A DNA stretch of 64,000 nt, taken from the NCBI RefSeq assembly GCF_000685235.1, contig NZ_ARYH01000001.1:62001-126000 (forward strand), written 5' to 3'. The position numbers and the translations under genes are program-made. Shown here piece after piece: positions 18,133 to 27,978 of the stretch; position 1 is the first letter of the stretch; the number at the start of each line of letters is the position of its first letter. This stretch comes from Hyphomonas adhaerens MHS-3 (GTDB taxonomy: Bacteria > Pseudomonadota > Alphaproteobacteria > Caulobacterales > Hyphomonadaceae). A model generated the notes under the pieces. It was not told the DNA's origin. It saw only the letters and a program-made list of their open reading frames with translations, and made no database searches.

Positions 18133-18974
18133 TCGGCAATCCCCCGCCAATACTCCCGCCAGTTCACAACGCCATTTCCATCGCGATCATAAACTGCGAA
18201 GCGCGCACGAATAAGCTCCGCCTGCATCGGCGTCGGCGCGTCCGCTTTACCGTGCAGCCAAGCCTTCCTGGTTTGAGCCTCGGCGGCTGGTATTTCCTTG
18301 TTCTTCGGTCCCCGCCCCCAATAGCCGCCTACATGGTCCCGGCCACGGCCGACTGGCGGATTGAGCGCTTCCTCCAGCCTGATCGCACGATCTCCATCCG
18401 CATCGATCTCATCAAACAAAGTGAGAAAGAGCGTTTCTTGTGACGCTTGGTATTCTGCCTTCGTCGCAATTCCATCTTCATTCGTGTCGTACCTGGCAAT
18501 GAAATGGCGCGCGGAGGCCCGGGCACTTTCCTCAGATGACGCCCTGACCCTCTCATAGGTCTCTTGCGGGAGATCCCGTCTGACCTCTTCCAGAAACATT
18601 GTCCTGGATTCAGAATTCAGAAAATCTTCCGGCCCCAGCACACCGTCGCCATTCGTGTCCTTGTGGGCAAAGTACTCAGCCCATCTCGGTTCCGGTTCCG
18701 CTTTTGACGGTAATGCCGCGACGCTCAAAGCCCCGGCGATCAGCGCCGCGAGCCCACCGCCGCGCACCCACCATGGCGTGCGGCGGACAGCTTCGATGGG
18801 GCGGGCGATCATGGGCTGGTGAAATCGCGCCACATATTCCTCGATCAGGCGGCGGATGACGCCGGAAGCGGACTCCCCCCGCTGTTCGCAGGTTTCGTGA
18901 AACGCCTGTTTGGTCTCGGGCGCGAGGCGCACCTCGATCTTGTCGGTCTTTTTCGATCTGCGCTGGTCCGCCAT
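18129..18974 (-). CDS. Ribbon-helix-helix / transmembrane / EF-hand fusion protein
   Basis: 281 residues with an unusual order. Residues 10-50 (KIEVRLAPETKQAF, SASGVIRRLIEEYV) look like an Arc/CopG-type ribbon-helix-helix DNA-binding domain. A basic segment with WWVR leads into one transmembrane helix at about 71-88. The rest holds four EF-hand-like loops starting near D106 (DTNGDGVLGPED), D163 (DTNEDGIATKAE), D191 (DADGDRAIRLEE) and D263 (DRDGNGVVNWRE). The positive-inside rule puts the RHH domain in the cytoplasm and the EF-hands in the periplasm. It could be a membrane-tethered, calcium-sensing regulator; alternatively the RHH part may only dimerise. The start is ATG 18972-18974. Confidence 0.8.
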   Translation of the reverse strand: MADQRRSKKTDKIEVRLAPETKQAFHETCEQRGESASGVIRRLIEEYVARFHQPMIARPIEAVRRTPWWVRGGGLAALIAGALSVAALPSKAEPEPRWAEYFAHKDTNGDGVLGPEDFLNSESRTMFLEEVRRDLPQETYERVRASSEESARASARHFIARYDTNEDGIATKAEYQASQETLFLTLFDEIDADGDRAIRLEEALNPPVGRGRDHVGGYWGRGPKNKEIPAAEAQTRKAWLHGKADAPTPMQAELIRARFAVYDRDGNGVVNWREYWRGIAD

Positions 18975-19092
18975 CGCTGCCTCCGTTTGCTTGCCCTCAT
19001 CACAAGCGAAACGGGTGCGGCCTGCCAACCCCCGATTGTGTCAGGCAGGCTGGATTTCGTGTCATGACATGCGGGAAACAGCGCCAGCCGCC

Positions 19093-20535
19093 CTACTCCA
19101 CCGGGCTTTCTTCATCCAGCAAGTCGGGCTCTTTGCTGCTGGCGCGTTCGGCGGCGACTTTTTCGTCGATAGTATTGTCGGCGGCGACGTCTGACGCTTC
19201 GCTTGTATCGACTGGCTTTTTCGGCGGCGCGGCTGGAGGGGACGGCGTACTGACGGTCGCACTGCCTGTGGAACCGCCTTTCAGCGCGTCCTCGATCTTG
19301 CTGTCGAAGCGCAGCTTGTAGATCGGCTCCGGCAGCGTGAAGCCGCCCTCTTCCAGGGCATCCTTGGTGGCGGCGATGGCGAGCCCCCGGCCCTTGGCGA
19401 AATTGGTCTCGGTCTGGTTCACCCAGCCCATGAAGCGCAGCACGATATTGGAGTCGCCGACCGTCTGGATGAAAGCTTCCGGCTCCGGATCCTTCAGCAC
19501 GAACGGCATCGCCTTCAGCCGGTCGAGACCGAGCTGCATCGCCGCCACAGGGTCGTCGGCCGCATCGACACCGAGGTCGAACTCAAAGCGGCGCTCGGGA
19601 TTGCGCGTATAGTTCAGGATCACCGACTTGAAGACGATCGTGTTGGGAATGCGCAAATGGTTGCCATCCAGCGTCATCAGGATCGTGGAGCGCGAGGTGA
19701 GGCGGATGACCTTGCCCTCGTGATCGTCGATCACGACATGCTCGTTCGCGCGGAAAGGCTGGCGCACACTGAGCATGATGGAGGAGATATAATTCTCCAG
19801 CGTATCACGCACCGAAAAGCCGATGGCGAGGCCGATCACGCCTGCCCCGCCCAGAATGGTGCCCATCAGCGTGGTGGCGCCGAGGACGTTCATCGCCATT
19901 ACCAGCGCCACGAGAAGCGCCACGATGCGGAATGCGCCGGAGACCAGTTCGACCAGGAACGGATTGGGCAGGATCAGGCGCCAGAAGCCGCGCCAGGAAG
20001 CAATCAGGTGCCCCAGCAGGGCAATGACCAGGAACACGGCCAGCGATACGCCATAGAGCGGCAGGGCGCGGTAGAGCTTTTGCAGGCGGCTGGACGAATC
20101 CCCGAACAGGCTGCCGGTGCTGTCTTCCACGGCCAGACGGCGCTCGATCTGGTTCTCGACCGTAACGACGCCGTTGACGCGCAGCGCCAGCTCTTCGGCC
20201 CGCGCATCGGCGGCGCTGCTGGACACATCCCCGCCAAGCGTCACCACGCCATGGTTCACTTCGACGGTCACCCGGCGAAGGGAGTCGATCTCGGCGAAAA
20301 TGTCCGTGATGCGCGTCCGGATGTCGGCGTCGCTGGCCTGTGGCGGCGGCGTCTGGATCGCGGGGGTCGGATCGGTTGGTTCGTCCGGCCCCGGCAATTG
20401 CGCCAGCGCGTGCGGCGCAGACAGAGCGAAGCACAAGAGAAACAGCCCGGCGCGCAGCCAGCGCGCCGCTGCGGCGGGGAACTCAGTCGGGTTTGTTTTC
20501 GGGCTCACCGAAGCACAACCCGCGAGACCGGACAA
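19093..20535 (-). CDS. MscS-family mechanosensitive channel with N-terminal BON domain
   Basis: 480 residues. A signal peptide (LRAGLFLLCFALSAPHALA) is followed at about 70-140 by a BON domain (VEVNHGVVTLGGDVSSSAADA), predicted periplasmic, then three to four transmembrane helices. The pore helix and beta domain follow: GTILGGAGVIGLAIGFSVRD, RANEHVVIDDHEGKVIRL and RIPNTIVFKSVILNYTRNP. The C-terminal tail is Ser/Pro rich. The annotated start is TTG at 20535; a GTG at 20508 is an alternative, and both keep the signal peptide. The channel should release solutes on hypo-osmotic shock; the BON domain may link it to the outer membrane or peptidoglycan. Confidence 0.88.
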   Translation of the reverse strand: MSGLAGCASVSPKTNPTEFPAAAARWLRAGLFLLCFALSAPHALAQLPGPDEPTDPTPAIQTPPPQASDADIRTRITDIFAEIDSLRRVTVEVNHGVVTLGGDVSSSAADARAEELALRVNGVVTVENQIERRLAVEDSTGSLFGDSSSRLQKLYRALPLYGVSLAVFLVIALLGHLIASWRGFWRLILPNPFLVELVSGAFRIVALLVALVMAMNVLGATTLMGTILGGAGVIGLAIGFSVRDTLENYISSIMLSVRQPFRANEHVVIDDHEGKVIRLTSRSTILMTLDGNHLRIPNTIVFKSVILNYTRNPERRFEFDLGVDAADDPVAAMQLGLDRLKAMPFVLKDPEPEAFIQTVGDSNIVLRFMGWVNQTETNFAKGRGLAIAATKDALEEGGFTLPEPIYKLRFDSKIEDALKGGSTGSATVSTPSPPAAPPKKPVDTSEASDVAADNTIDEKVAAERASSKEPDLLDEESPVE

Positions 20536-20555
20536 AGTTCCCTGAGCCGGACGAA

Positions 20556-20921
20556 TTACCCCACCACCTCCGTCTCGTCCCCGAACCAGAGCGGGGAGTT
20601 GGCGAGGTCGATGAACTTCTTCTCGTCCTCCAGCAGTTCGGCGCCGGCTTTTGCCGCCGCCTCGCTGGTGTTGGCGGCCATGGCCTCTTCGCTTTCGAAC
20701 CAGAGTTCGGCCACGCCGTCATAGGAAGGCGGCCCGCCACGGCTGGCCTGCATGGCCGCGTTCAGCGGGTCATGCGCGGTATGGTTCTGGACATATCGGA
20801 GAATGCCCAGAACCTCCGCATGCTTTGCCACCAGCGGGGCGTGCTGCTCCCGCCAGTAAGTCTGAAATTCCTCCCGGGAGAGGTGCGGCAGGCGCCTCAG
20901 GCAGAAGGTCAGCTTGATCAC
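20556..20921 (-). CDS. EthD-domain protein
   Basis: 121-residue ferredoxin-like alpha+beta barrel protein. The N-terminal IKLTFCLRRLPHLSREEFQTYW and REQHAPLVAKHAEVL segments are the EthD/dimeric barrel signature. It starts with GTG at 20919-20921, overlapping the acyl-CoA dehydrogenase stop as GTGA, so translation is coupled. EthD-like proteins occur with catabolic gene clusters and often have uncertain function. Its coupling suggests it acts on the same pathway as the dehydrogenase. Confidence 0.85.
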   Translation of the reverse strand: MIKLTFCLRRLPHLSREEFQTYWREQHAPLVAKHAEVLGILRYVQNHTAHDPLNAAMQASRGGPPSYDGVAELWFESEEAMAANTSEAAAKAGAELLEDEKKFIDLANSPLWFGDETEVVG

Positions 20922-22153
20922 AGCAAATCTCCGCCCGCTGCGGCGGCGCTGGTGCCGTCTTTCTTGAAGGCGCGGATGACGTTCTTGCCGGTGATCCATT
21001 TGTGCACCTCGTCCGGCCCGTCGACGAGGCGCTGGGACCGGATGTGCGTGTACCAGGCCGCCAGCGGCGTATCGAGCGAATAGCCGAGCGCGCCGTGCAG
21101 CTGGATCGCCGTGTCGACCACTTTGTGCACCATATTGGCCAGGAACACTTTGGCGATGCCATTCTCCTGGCGGATGTCCATGCCGTTCTCGGCCTTGTAG
21201 GCAATGTGCATCAGCATCAGGCGCGCGATGTAGAGCTGGCTGGCGCATTCGGCCAGCATGAACTGGACACCCTGACGGTCTTCCAGCTTCTTGCCGAAGG
21301 TTTCGCGGCTGGTGACATGTTCCGTTGCCAGATCAAGTGCGCGCTGGGCCATGGCGACATTGTGCATGCCGTGGCGCAGGCGGCCATAGGCGAGCCGGTG
21401 CTGGCCCATGGCAAAGCCCTGCCCTTCGCCGCCGAGCAAATTCTCTTCGGGCACAATCAGATTGTCGATCTTCACCTCGGCATGCCCGCCGCCCATCTCG
21501 GCATAGTGCGGCCCGTGCACCGCCATGGTGGGGATGTCGCGCAGGATGTTGTAGCCGGGGTTCGGCAGCTCCACGATGAAGGTGGAATATTGCTGGTGGC
21601 GCGGGGCGTCCGGATTGGTCTTGGCCATGACGACCGCGATGTCGGCGGCCGTCGCGGCGCTGGAGAACCATTTCTCGCCATTCAGGACGTAGTTGCCCTT
21701 GCCGTCTTTCACCGCTGTGGTCTGCATGCCGGTCGCGTCGGCACCCGCAGCCTTCTCCGTCATGGAGTAGCAGATCCGCTTTTCGCCATTGATCAGCGGT
21801 TTCAGGTATTTCTCTTTCTGGAAGTCCGTGCCGTGGGCCAGCAGCGTCAGCATGGTCGCGTCGTCCGGGCCTTGCGAGTTCATCGACAGCGCACCGAGGT
21901 GGCTCTGCCCCAGTTCCATCTGCACCAGCGCATTGGCCAGCGGCCCGAGCCCCATGCCGCCATGCTCGACCGGGAAGAAGGGCAACCACAGACCCTTGGC
22001 GCGGGCTTTGGCGCGCAGCTCGGCCAGCACTTCCTTGTAGGGCTTGCCATCTGCCATTTTCTTCTCGGCCGGGATGCATTCCTCCTGCACCCATTTGCGC
22101 ACGCGCTCGCGTACTTCCTTGGCCTCTTCCGGTATCGTGAAATCAATCGCCAT
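20918..22153 (-). CDS. Acyl-CoA dehydrogenase family protein
   Basis: 411 residues with the three ACAD domains: N-terminal helical (MAIDFTIPEEAKEVRERVRKW), middle beta (CYSMTEKAAGADATGMQT, NGEKWFSSAA) and C-terminal helical (AYGRLRHGMHNVAMAQRALDLA, QLHGALGYSLDTPLAAWYTHIR). The profile, including the final WITGKNVIRAF, resembles the ACAD10/11-like branch. It oxidises an acyl-CoA at C2-C3 using FAD and passes electrons to ETF. The acyl chain is unknown. An EthD gene overlaps its stop codon; a BON-MscS channel follows after 20 nt. Confidence 0.93.
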   Translation of the reverse strand: MAIDFTIPEEAKEVRERVRKWVQEECIPAEKKMADGKPYKEVLAELRAKARAKGLWLPFFPVEHGGMGLGPLANALVQMELGQSHLGALSMNSQGPDDATMLTLLAHGTDFQKEKYLKPLINGEKRICYSMTEKAAGADATGMQTTAVKDGKGNYVLNGEKWFSSAATAADIAVVMAKTNPDAPRHQQYSTFIVELPNPGYNILRDIPTMAVHGPHYAEMGGGHAEVKIDNLIVPEENLLGGEGQGFAMGQHRLAYGRLRHGMHNVAMAQRALDLATEHVTSRETFGKKLEDRQGVQFMLAECASQLYIARLMLMHIAYKAENGMDIRQENGIAKVFLANMVHKVVDTAIQLHGALGYSLDTPLAAWYTHIRSQRLVDGPDEVHKWITGKNVIRAFKKDGTSAAAAGGDLL

Positions 22154-22279
22154 GTTTCGCTCCCTTGTCTTTATGACCGAGAGGCTAGTGCCGAACGCCG
22201 TGCCCGCAAGCCTGACTTCGCGTCAGACGGTTCAAAGGCCCGGCCTTCATTCTGACGGGATCGTTCTTACCTCTACGGC

Positions 22280-24517
22280 ATGACACATGATCATTCCGGC
22301 CATCACGATCACGAAGAGTCCGGCAGCCACTGCCATCATGACCATGGGGCGAAACCGGACAAGCCAGACAGTGCGTATGACCATATCCCGCCCGGCTATG
22401 CCGGCACGGTGTGGACCTGCCCGATGCACCCTCAGGTGCGCGAAACGTCCAATACAGGCTGCCCGATCTGCGGCATGGCGCTGGAAGCTGAAACAGCGAC
22501 AACAGAAGAAGACACGTCCGAACTGGACGACATGACCCGGCGTTTCTGGGTCGGCGTCGTCCTGTCAGTGCCTTTGCTGGTGATCACGATGGGCGAGATG
22601 ATCCCCGGCGTCTCCCTGCCCGGCTTCACGAAGACGCCCGCTTTCAACTGGGTGCAGTTTGCGTTGGCGACGCCGGTGGTCGCCTGGTGCGGCTGGCCTT
22701 TCTTCGTGCGCGGCTGGCGTTCTGTCGCGAACCGCAGCCCGAACATGTTTACCCTGATCGCCCTCGGCACCGGGGTCGCCTATCTCTATTCGCTGGCCGC
22801 CACATTGGTGCCGGGCATCTTTCCGGAAACCCTGCGCGGGCCGGACGGGCATGTGCCGGTCTATTTCGAATCTGCCGCCGTGATCACCACGCTGGTCCTG
22901 CTGGGCCAGGTGCTGGAACTGCGCGCCCGGCGGGCAACGTCCGGTGCGATCCGGGCCCTGCTGCAGCTGACCCCGCCAACCGCGCGCATCGTCCGCAAGG
23001 ATGGCCGCGAGGAAGACATCCAGCTGGAAGACGTGAAAACCGGGGATCGCCTGCGGGTGCGACCCGGCGACAGCGTGCCGGTGGACGGCGAGATCCTCGA
23101 GGGCAATTCCAGCGTCGACGAATCCATGGTCACCGGCGAGCCTGTGCCGGTGGAGAAAGCGTCGGGCGACAGGGTGACCGGCGGCACAGTGAACCAGACG
23201 GGCACCTTCGTCATGGAGGCCACCCATGTCGGCGACGAGACGCTGCTGTCGCGTATCGTGAAGATGGTGGCCGAGGCCCAGCGCTCCCGCGCGCCGATCC
23301 AGGGCCTCGCCGATACCGTCTCCGGCTGGTTCGTCCCGGCGGTTGTGCTGGTCGCCATGGTGACGTTCGCGATCTGGCTGGCCGTTGGCCCGGACCCGCG
23401 CTTCGCCCATGCCCTCGTCAATGCCATTGCCGTCCTGATCATCGCCTGCCCCTGCGCCCTTGGCCTTGCCACGCCGATGTCGATCATGGTGGCCACCGGC
23501 AAGGGCGCGCAGGCGGGTGTGCTGGTGCGCAATGCCGATGCGCTGGAGACGATAGAAAAGGTCGATACGATCGTCGTCGACAAGACCGGCACGCTGACCG
23601 AGGGCCACCCGGAACTGGTCACGGTGGAACCGGCGGAAGGATATTCCGAAGAGAACCTGCTCACGCTCGCCGCCGGGGTCGAGACCTCGTCCGAACATCC
23701 GCTGGCCGCCGCCATCGTGCGAGGCGCGGAGAAACGCGACCTGAAACCGGGCGAGGCCTCCGGCTTCCAGTCCACCACCGGCGAAGGCGCCGAGGCCGAT
23801 GTGAACGGCAAGCGCGTCGCGGTCGGCAATGGGAAACTGATGCGCCGGATCGATGCCTTTGACGAAAACCTTGCTGCCAAAGCGGATGACTACCGCGCCA
23901 AGGGCCAGACCGTGATGTTCGTCGCCGTGGATGGCGCCCCCGCCGGCCTGATCGGCGTGGCGGATCCAATCAAGGACACGACGCAGGACGCCATAGACCG
24001 TCTGCATGCCGAAGGCCTGCGGATCGTCATGCTGACCGGCGACAACGAAACCACCGCCCGCGCCGTGGCCGACACGCTGGGCATCGACGAGGTGCATGCC
24101 GATGTCTCCCCCGAAGACAAGAAGGACGTGGTCGCAAAGCTGCAGGCAGAGGGCGCCATTGTCGCCATGGCAGGCGACGGCATCAATGATGCGCCTGCCC
24201 TTGCCCTCGCCAATGTCGGCATCGCCATGGGCACCGGCACGGATGTCGCCATGGAAAGCGCCGGCGTCACGCTGGTGAAGGGCGACCTGCTGGGCGCCGC
24301 GAAAGCCCGCACACTCAGCCACGCGACGATGCGCAACATCCGGCAGAACCTGTTCTTCGCGTTCGTCTACAACTCGCTGGGCGTGCCGGTGGCAGCGGGG
24401 ATCCTCTATCCTGTCTTCGGCCTGCTTCTGAGCCCGATGATCGCGGCGGCGGCGATGAGCCTCTCCTCCGTCTCCGTCATCACCAATGCCCTGCGCCTGC
24501 GGGCGTTGAAGCTTTAG
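22280..24517 (+). CDS. Heavy-metal-translocating P-type ATPase (Cu/Ag type)
   Basis: 745-residue P1B ATPase. The first 45 residues are histidine rich, then a heavy-metal-binding domain WTCPMHPQV ... CPICGMALE replaces the usual HMA domains. Six to eight membrane helices are present; the sixth carries [11 protein letters not shown], the CPC signature of Cu(I)/Ag(I) pumps. The phosphorylation motif DKTGTLTEG, the SEHPLAAAI nucleotide region (HP motif), and MVGDG-type [12 protein letters not shown] are complete. It should export Cu(I) or Ag(I) from the cytoplasm. No CsoR/CueR-like regulator is adjacent. It is convergent with truA. Confidence 0.95.
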   Translation: MTHDHSGHHDHEESGSHCHHDHGAKPDKPDSAYDHIPPGYAGTVWTCPMHPQVRETSNTGCPICGMALEAETATTEEDTSELDDMTRRFWVGVVLSVPLLVITMGEMIPGVSLPGFTKTPAFNWVQFALATPVVAWCGWPFFVRGWRSVANRSPNMFTLIALGTGVAYLYSLAATLVPGIFPETLRGPDGHVPVYFESAAVITTLVLLGQVLELRARRATSGAIRALLQLTPPTARIVRKDGREEDIQLEDVKTGDRLRVRPGDSVPVDGEILEGNSSVDESMVTGEPVPVEKASGDRVTGGTVNQTGTFVMEATHVGDETLLSRIVKMVAEAQRSRAPIQGLADTVSGWFVPAVVLVAMVTFAIWLAVGPDPRFAHALVNAIAVLIIACPCALGLATPMSIMVATGKGAQAGVLVRNADALETIEKVDTIVVDKTGTLTEGHPELVTVEPAEGYSEENLLTLAAGVETSSEHPLAAAIVRGAEKRDLKPGEASGFQSTTGEGAEADVNGKRVAVGNGKLMRRIDAFDENLAAKADDYRAKGQTVMFVAVDGAPAGLIGVADPIKDTTQDAIDRLHAEGLRIVMLTGDNETTARAVADTLGIDEVHADVSPEDKKDVVAKLQAEGAIVAMAGDGINDAPALALANVGIAMGTGTDVAMESAGVTLVKGDLLGAAKARTLSHATMRNIRQNLFFAFVYNSLGVPVAAGILYPVFGLLLSPMIAAAAMSLSSVSVITNALRLRALKL

Positions 24518-24522
24518 CCCGC

Positions 24523-25260
24523 TCAGTCGTAATCGACATGCGTCAGGTAGAGTCCTTCGGCCGGGGCGATGGGGCCGCATTGCGTGCGGTCGGCGGCGGC
24601 GAGGATCTCCGCGATCCAGCCGACCGACTGCTTGCCCCGCCCGACTTCGACCAGGCTGCCCACCATGGAGCGGACCTGCCGGTGGATGAAGCTCTGCGCC
24701 CGGCAGGTGATGATGACACGATCGCCTTCCCGCGACACCGTGATCGCGTTCAGCGTCTTCACCGGCGTCAGCGCCTGGCAATCTGAATCGCGGAACGTGG
24801 TGAAATCGTGCGTGCCGGTCAGGGCCTGCGCGGCCTCGTGCATCTTCTCTGCACTGAGTTTCGACGCCACCCGCCAGGCAAGACCACGATCCAGGGCCAG
24901 GTCGGCGCGGCGGTTGGAGATCACATAGCGGTAATGGCGCTGGGTGGCATTGAAGCGGGCATGGTAGTCGTCGCGCACTTCCTCGGCCTTCAGGACGGCA
25001 ATCGGGTGCGGGCGCAAATGAAAGTTCATCGCATCGGCGACCTTACGGCCCCGATCAATCTGCAGGTCCATATGGGCCACCTGTCCGGTGGCATGCACGC
25101 CGCTGTCGGTTCGCCCCGCGCCGAACACATTCACCGGCGCACCGTCCAGCCTGGCAGCCGCATCCTCCAGCGTGCCCTGGATGGTCGGCACGCCGGGCAG
25201 CTTCTGCCAGCCCTGGAACGGGCCGCCATGGTATTCAATGAGGAGTCTGTATCGGGGCAT
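24523..25260 (-). CDS. truA: tRNA pseudouridine synthase A
   Basis: 245 residues. The catalytic aspartate is in FGAGRTDSGVHATGQVAH, and the FHLRPHPIAV and SFIHRQVRSMVGSLVEVG blocks are standard TruA. It makes pseudouridine 38-40 in the anticodon arm. It begins 11 nt after the GNAT stop codon and probably forms one unit with it and fmt. The stop is 5 nt from the convergent P-type ATPase stop. Confidence 0.96.
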   Translation of the reverse strand: MPRYRLLIEYHGGPFQGWQKLPGVPTIQGTLEDAAARLDGAPVNVFGAGRTDSGVHATGQVAHMDLQIDRGRKVADAMNFHLRPHPIAVLKAEEVRDDYHARFNATQRHYRYVISNRRADLALDRGLAWRVASKLSAEKMHEAAQALTGTHDFTTFRDSDCQALTPVKTLNAITVSREGDRVIITCRAQSFIHRQVRSMVGSLVEVGRGKQSVGWIAEILAAADRTQCGPIAPAEGLYLTHVDYD

Positions 25261-25271
25261 TTGCCCCGCCC

Positions 25272-25760
25272 CTAGCCGAAGGCAGCGGGATAGGTCAATT
25301 CACCGGATTCCGGTGCGCCGGGATTGATAGCCTGCGCCATGAAAGCCGGACCGGACCACGGCGCCCGGAACGGCTTTGCCAGATCCGCTGAAAATCCAAG
25401 GGAGGAATAGAAATCCGGATGGCCGAGAACGAAGACGAGGCTTTCCCCCCGCCCGGCCATGACAAGCAGCCCCATGCGAATCAGGGAACTGCCAATCCCG
25501 CGCCGCTGCAGGTCCGGCCGCACGCTAACCGGCCCCAGCCCGACGGCGGACGGCTTTCCATTGATGAGGATACGAAAAAGCTCGATATGGGCGACCAGCG
25601 CGTCGTCCCGGTGCGCGACGAGCGACAGCAGGGATTCATGATTGGCATGCAGTTTCCGCACGATGCCGGCTTCTTCTGTTCCACCGAAGGCCAGCGTATT
25701 CAGGTCTGCAACCGCATCAATGTCTTCTGATTTGAATCGGCGGATCCAGGTTTTATTCAT
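25272..25760 (-). CDS. GNAT-family N-acetyltransferase
   Basis: 162-residue GNAT related to the YhbS-like branch. The acetyl-CoA loop is RPDLQRRGIGSSLI, followed by VLGHPDFYSSLGF, the usual second motif of this branch. The start MNKTWIRRFKSEDID (ATG 25758-25760) is chosen over a longer in-frame start that has a non-GNAT leader. The acceptor is unknown. It lies between fmt and truA, with 172 nt before it and 11 nt after. Confidence 0.88.
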   Translation of the reverse strand: MNKTWIRRFKSEDIDAVADLNTLAFGGTEEAGIVRKLHANHESLLSLVAHRDDALVAHIELFRILINGKPSAVGLGPVSVRPDLQRRGIGSSLIRMGLLVMAGRGESLVFVLGHPDFYSSLGFSADLAKPFRAPWSGPAFMAQAINPGAPESGELTYPAAFG

Positions 25761-25932
25761 GTTATGGCCGTTCTGGTCGCAACGACAGGGTATGCGGACC
25801 CTTTCGGATCCCCATATCCAAATCAACTTTCCCATTTGACGTCCGGCATCCGCCCCCAAGCGCACGCATACACCCTAAGGGAGAATGGTTGCGCATGCAA
25901 CAATTCAGTGGGTCTGCCGTGATGGCATCCGC

Positions 25933-26886
25933 TCAGAACAGCATCGTATCCGGAGGAATTGGCTGGCCATTCAGGAACATGTCCGCATCCAGCGGTTTTC
26001 CGCCCGGCTTTTGCAGGCGCGTGAGGCGGACCGCGCCGCCATCCCCGCAGGCCACGAGCAGATTGTCATCCAGAATCATGCCGGCCGGGGCGGACGTTTC
26101 ACAGCCTGACCGGCGGCTATCCAGCAGCTTCAGCCGCACCGGAGAGGTGCTGCCCGGCGGGAGCCATTCACACCAGGCGCCGGGGAATGGGGACAGCCCG
26201 CGGATCTGGCAATCCACCTCGCGGGCCGGGCGGTTCCAGTCCACTTTCTGGTCGGCCGGGCCCAGCTTGTGGGCGTAGGTGATCCCCTCTTCCGGCTGGG
26301 CTTCCGGCGTCAGGCTGCCATCGGCCAGGCCCGCAAGAGCAAACGGCGCCAGGTCCGCGGCCAGCTCCATCAGGCGGTCATGCACGCTGCCGGCCGTATC
26401 TTCGGTGCTGATCGGGGTGCGCCGGGAGGCGAGCACAGGGCCTGTGTCCAGTCCTGCATCCATCAGCATGGCATCGACGCCGGTCTCGGTATCGCCCGCC
26501 ATGATGGCGCGCTGGATCGGCGCGGCGCCCCGCCAGCGCGGCAGGATCGAGGCGTGCATGTTGAGACAGCCAAGGCGCGGCGCATCCAGCACGGCCTGCG
26601 GCAGGATCAGGCCATAGGCAACAACCACGGCGGCATCCAGATTGAGGGCTGCGAAGGCCTCCTGTTCCGGCGCCTTCTTGAGGCTTTTCGGTGTGCGGAC
26701 TTCAAGGCCCTGAGAGTCCGCGAAGGCGTGGACAGCTGTGGGAGTAAGCTTCTTGCCCCGGCCGGCCGGGCGCGGCGGCTGTGAATAGACGCAGGCAATA
26801 TCGTGGCCCGCTGCGATCAGCGCTTTCAGCACGCCGACGGCGATATCCGGGCTTCCCATGAACGCGATACGGAGTTTCTGGCTCAT
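25933..26886 (-). CDS. fmt: Methionyl-tRNA formyltransferase
   Basis: 317 residues. It starts [18 protein letters not shown] and carries the 10-formyl-THF site and catalytic Asn/His/Asp set in [17 protein letters not shown] and the [15 protein letters not shown] segment. A C-terminal OB-fold domain binds the initiator tRNA. It formylates Met-tRNAfMet. Peptide deformylase, its functional partner, lies one gene upstream on the same strand. Confidence 0.96.
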   Translation of the reverse strand: MSQKLRIAFMGSPDIAVGVLKALIAAGHDIACVYSQPPRPAGRGKKLTPTAVHAFADSQGLEVRTPKSLKKAPEQEAFAALNLDAAVVVAYGLILPQAVLDAPRLGCLNMHASILPRWRGAAPIQRAIMAGDTETGVDAMLMDAGLDTGPVLASRRTPISTEDTAGSVHDRLMELAADLAPFALAGLADGSLTPEAQPEEGITYAHKLGPADQKVDWNRPAREVDCQIRGLSPFPGAWCEWLPPGSTSPVRLKLLDSRRSGCETSAPAGMILDDNLLVACGDGGAVRLTRLQKPGGKPLDADMFLNGQPIPPDTMLF

Positions 26887-26942
26887 GGGCGCGGACTTAC
26901 CGGCAATTCCGGGACTTGCAAAGCGGCAGGCTGCCGCCTGTC

Positions 26943-27932
26943 TTAAGCGCCACCATCTGCAGCGACTTCCAGCACAACCTTGCCGGTGCCCTTGCCCGAA
27001 AGCGCCGCTTCCATCGCCGCGCCGAACTGATCGAACGGATACACGGTTCCAACCGGCGGCCTGATCTTGCCCTCAGCCGCCCAGCCAGCAAGCTCCTGCA
27101 AAGTGGCGATCGCCTGCGGAAGCTCTTTTTCCATGTGCTGGCGGACATCGACGCCCATCAGGGCCGCGCCCTTCATCAGGGTGAGATTCGCCGGCAAGGC
27201 CGGGATCGGTCCGCCGACAAAGCCGACCACCATGTGACGCCCGCGCCACCGCAGCGAGCGGAAGGCGAGTTCAAAGAGCGGGCCGCAGACCGGGTCGAAC
27301 ACCACATCCGGGCCTTTGCCACCAGTCAGCGCCTTGAGCCTGTCACGCCAGCCTTCGGGATCTGTGTCGATCGCTTCGTCGGCGCCGTGCGCCAGAGCAA
27401 AGGTGCGCTTTTCTTCCGTGGACGCCGCCGCAATGACGCGGGCACCAAGGGCTTTGGCGACCTGAATGGCCGCGGATCCAACGCCGCCTGCCGCCCCGAA
27501 AATCAGAACCGTCTCACCTGCTGCCAGGGCCGCGCGATCCTTCAGGCCGTGCGAAACGGTCAGGTAATTCAGGGGGAGGCTTGCGGCCTCGGCAAAACTG
27601 AGCGTCTGCGGAACGGAAATGACCATGGCCGCCGGTGCCAGCGCGTATTCGGCGAAGCCGTTTGCCGTCATCGTCATGACCCGGTCACCCGGCTTCAAAT
27701 TCGTGACGCCCTCGCCCACGGCTTCCACTGTGCCGGACACTTCCCGGCCGGGCGTATGCGGCAAGGGCGGTTTGACCTGGTAGCCGCCCAGCGCGACCAG
27801 AGCATCGACATAGCCGACGCCGCACGCCGCGACACGGATCAGCACCTGCCCCTTCTTTGGCGCAGGCTTTTCCAGATCCTTGAATTTGTAACTCTCGATC
27901 GACTCGAGCGTATCGGCGACAACGGCTTTCAT
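26943..27932 (-). CDS. Quinone oxidoreductase / zinc-free alcohol dehydrogenase-like (MDR)
   Basis: 329-residue medium-chain dehydrogenase/reductase. The NADPH-binding motif is [20 protein letters not shown], and the N-terminal [17 protein letters not shown] with [18 protein letters not shown] fits the QorA-like branch. The zinc ligands of alcohol dehydrogenases are not evident. It should reduce quinones or enones with NADPH. The start is ATG 27930-27932, five codons inside a longer open frame. It interrupts the def-fmt block, leaving 46 nt to the def stop. Confidence 0.9.
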   Translation of the reverse strand: MKAVVADTLESIESYKFKDLEKPAPKKGQVLIRVAACGVGYVDALVALGGYQVKPPLPHTPGREVSGTVEAVGEGVTNLKPGDRVMTMTANGFAEYALAPAAMVISVPQTLSFAEAASLPLNYLTVSHGLKDRAALAAGETVLIFGAAGGVGSAAIQVAKALGARVIAAASTEEKRTFALAHGADEAIDTDPEGWRDRLKALTGGKGPDVVFDPVCGPLFELAFRSLRWRGRHMVVGFVGGPIPALPANLTLMKGAALMGVDVRQHMEKELPQAIATLQELAGWAAEGKIRPPVGTVYPFDQFGAAMEAALSGKGTGKVVLEVAADGGA

Positions 27933-27978
27933 TGAGGAGCCCCCCACAAGGCTGGATGTCTTGCGCCGATCCTTGTGA

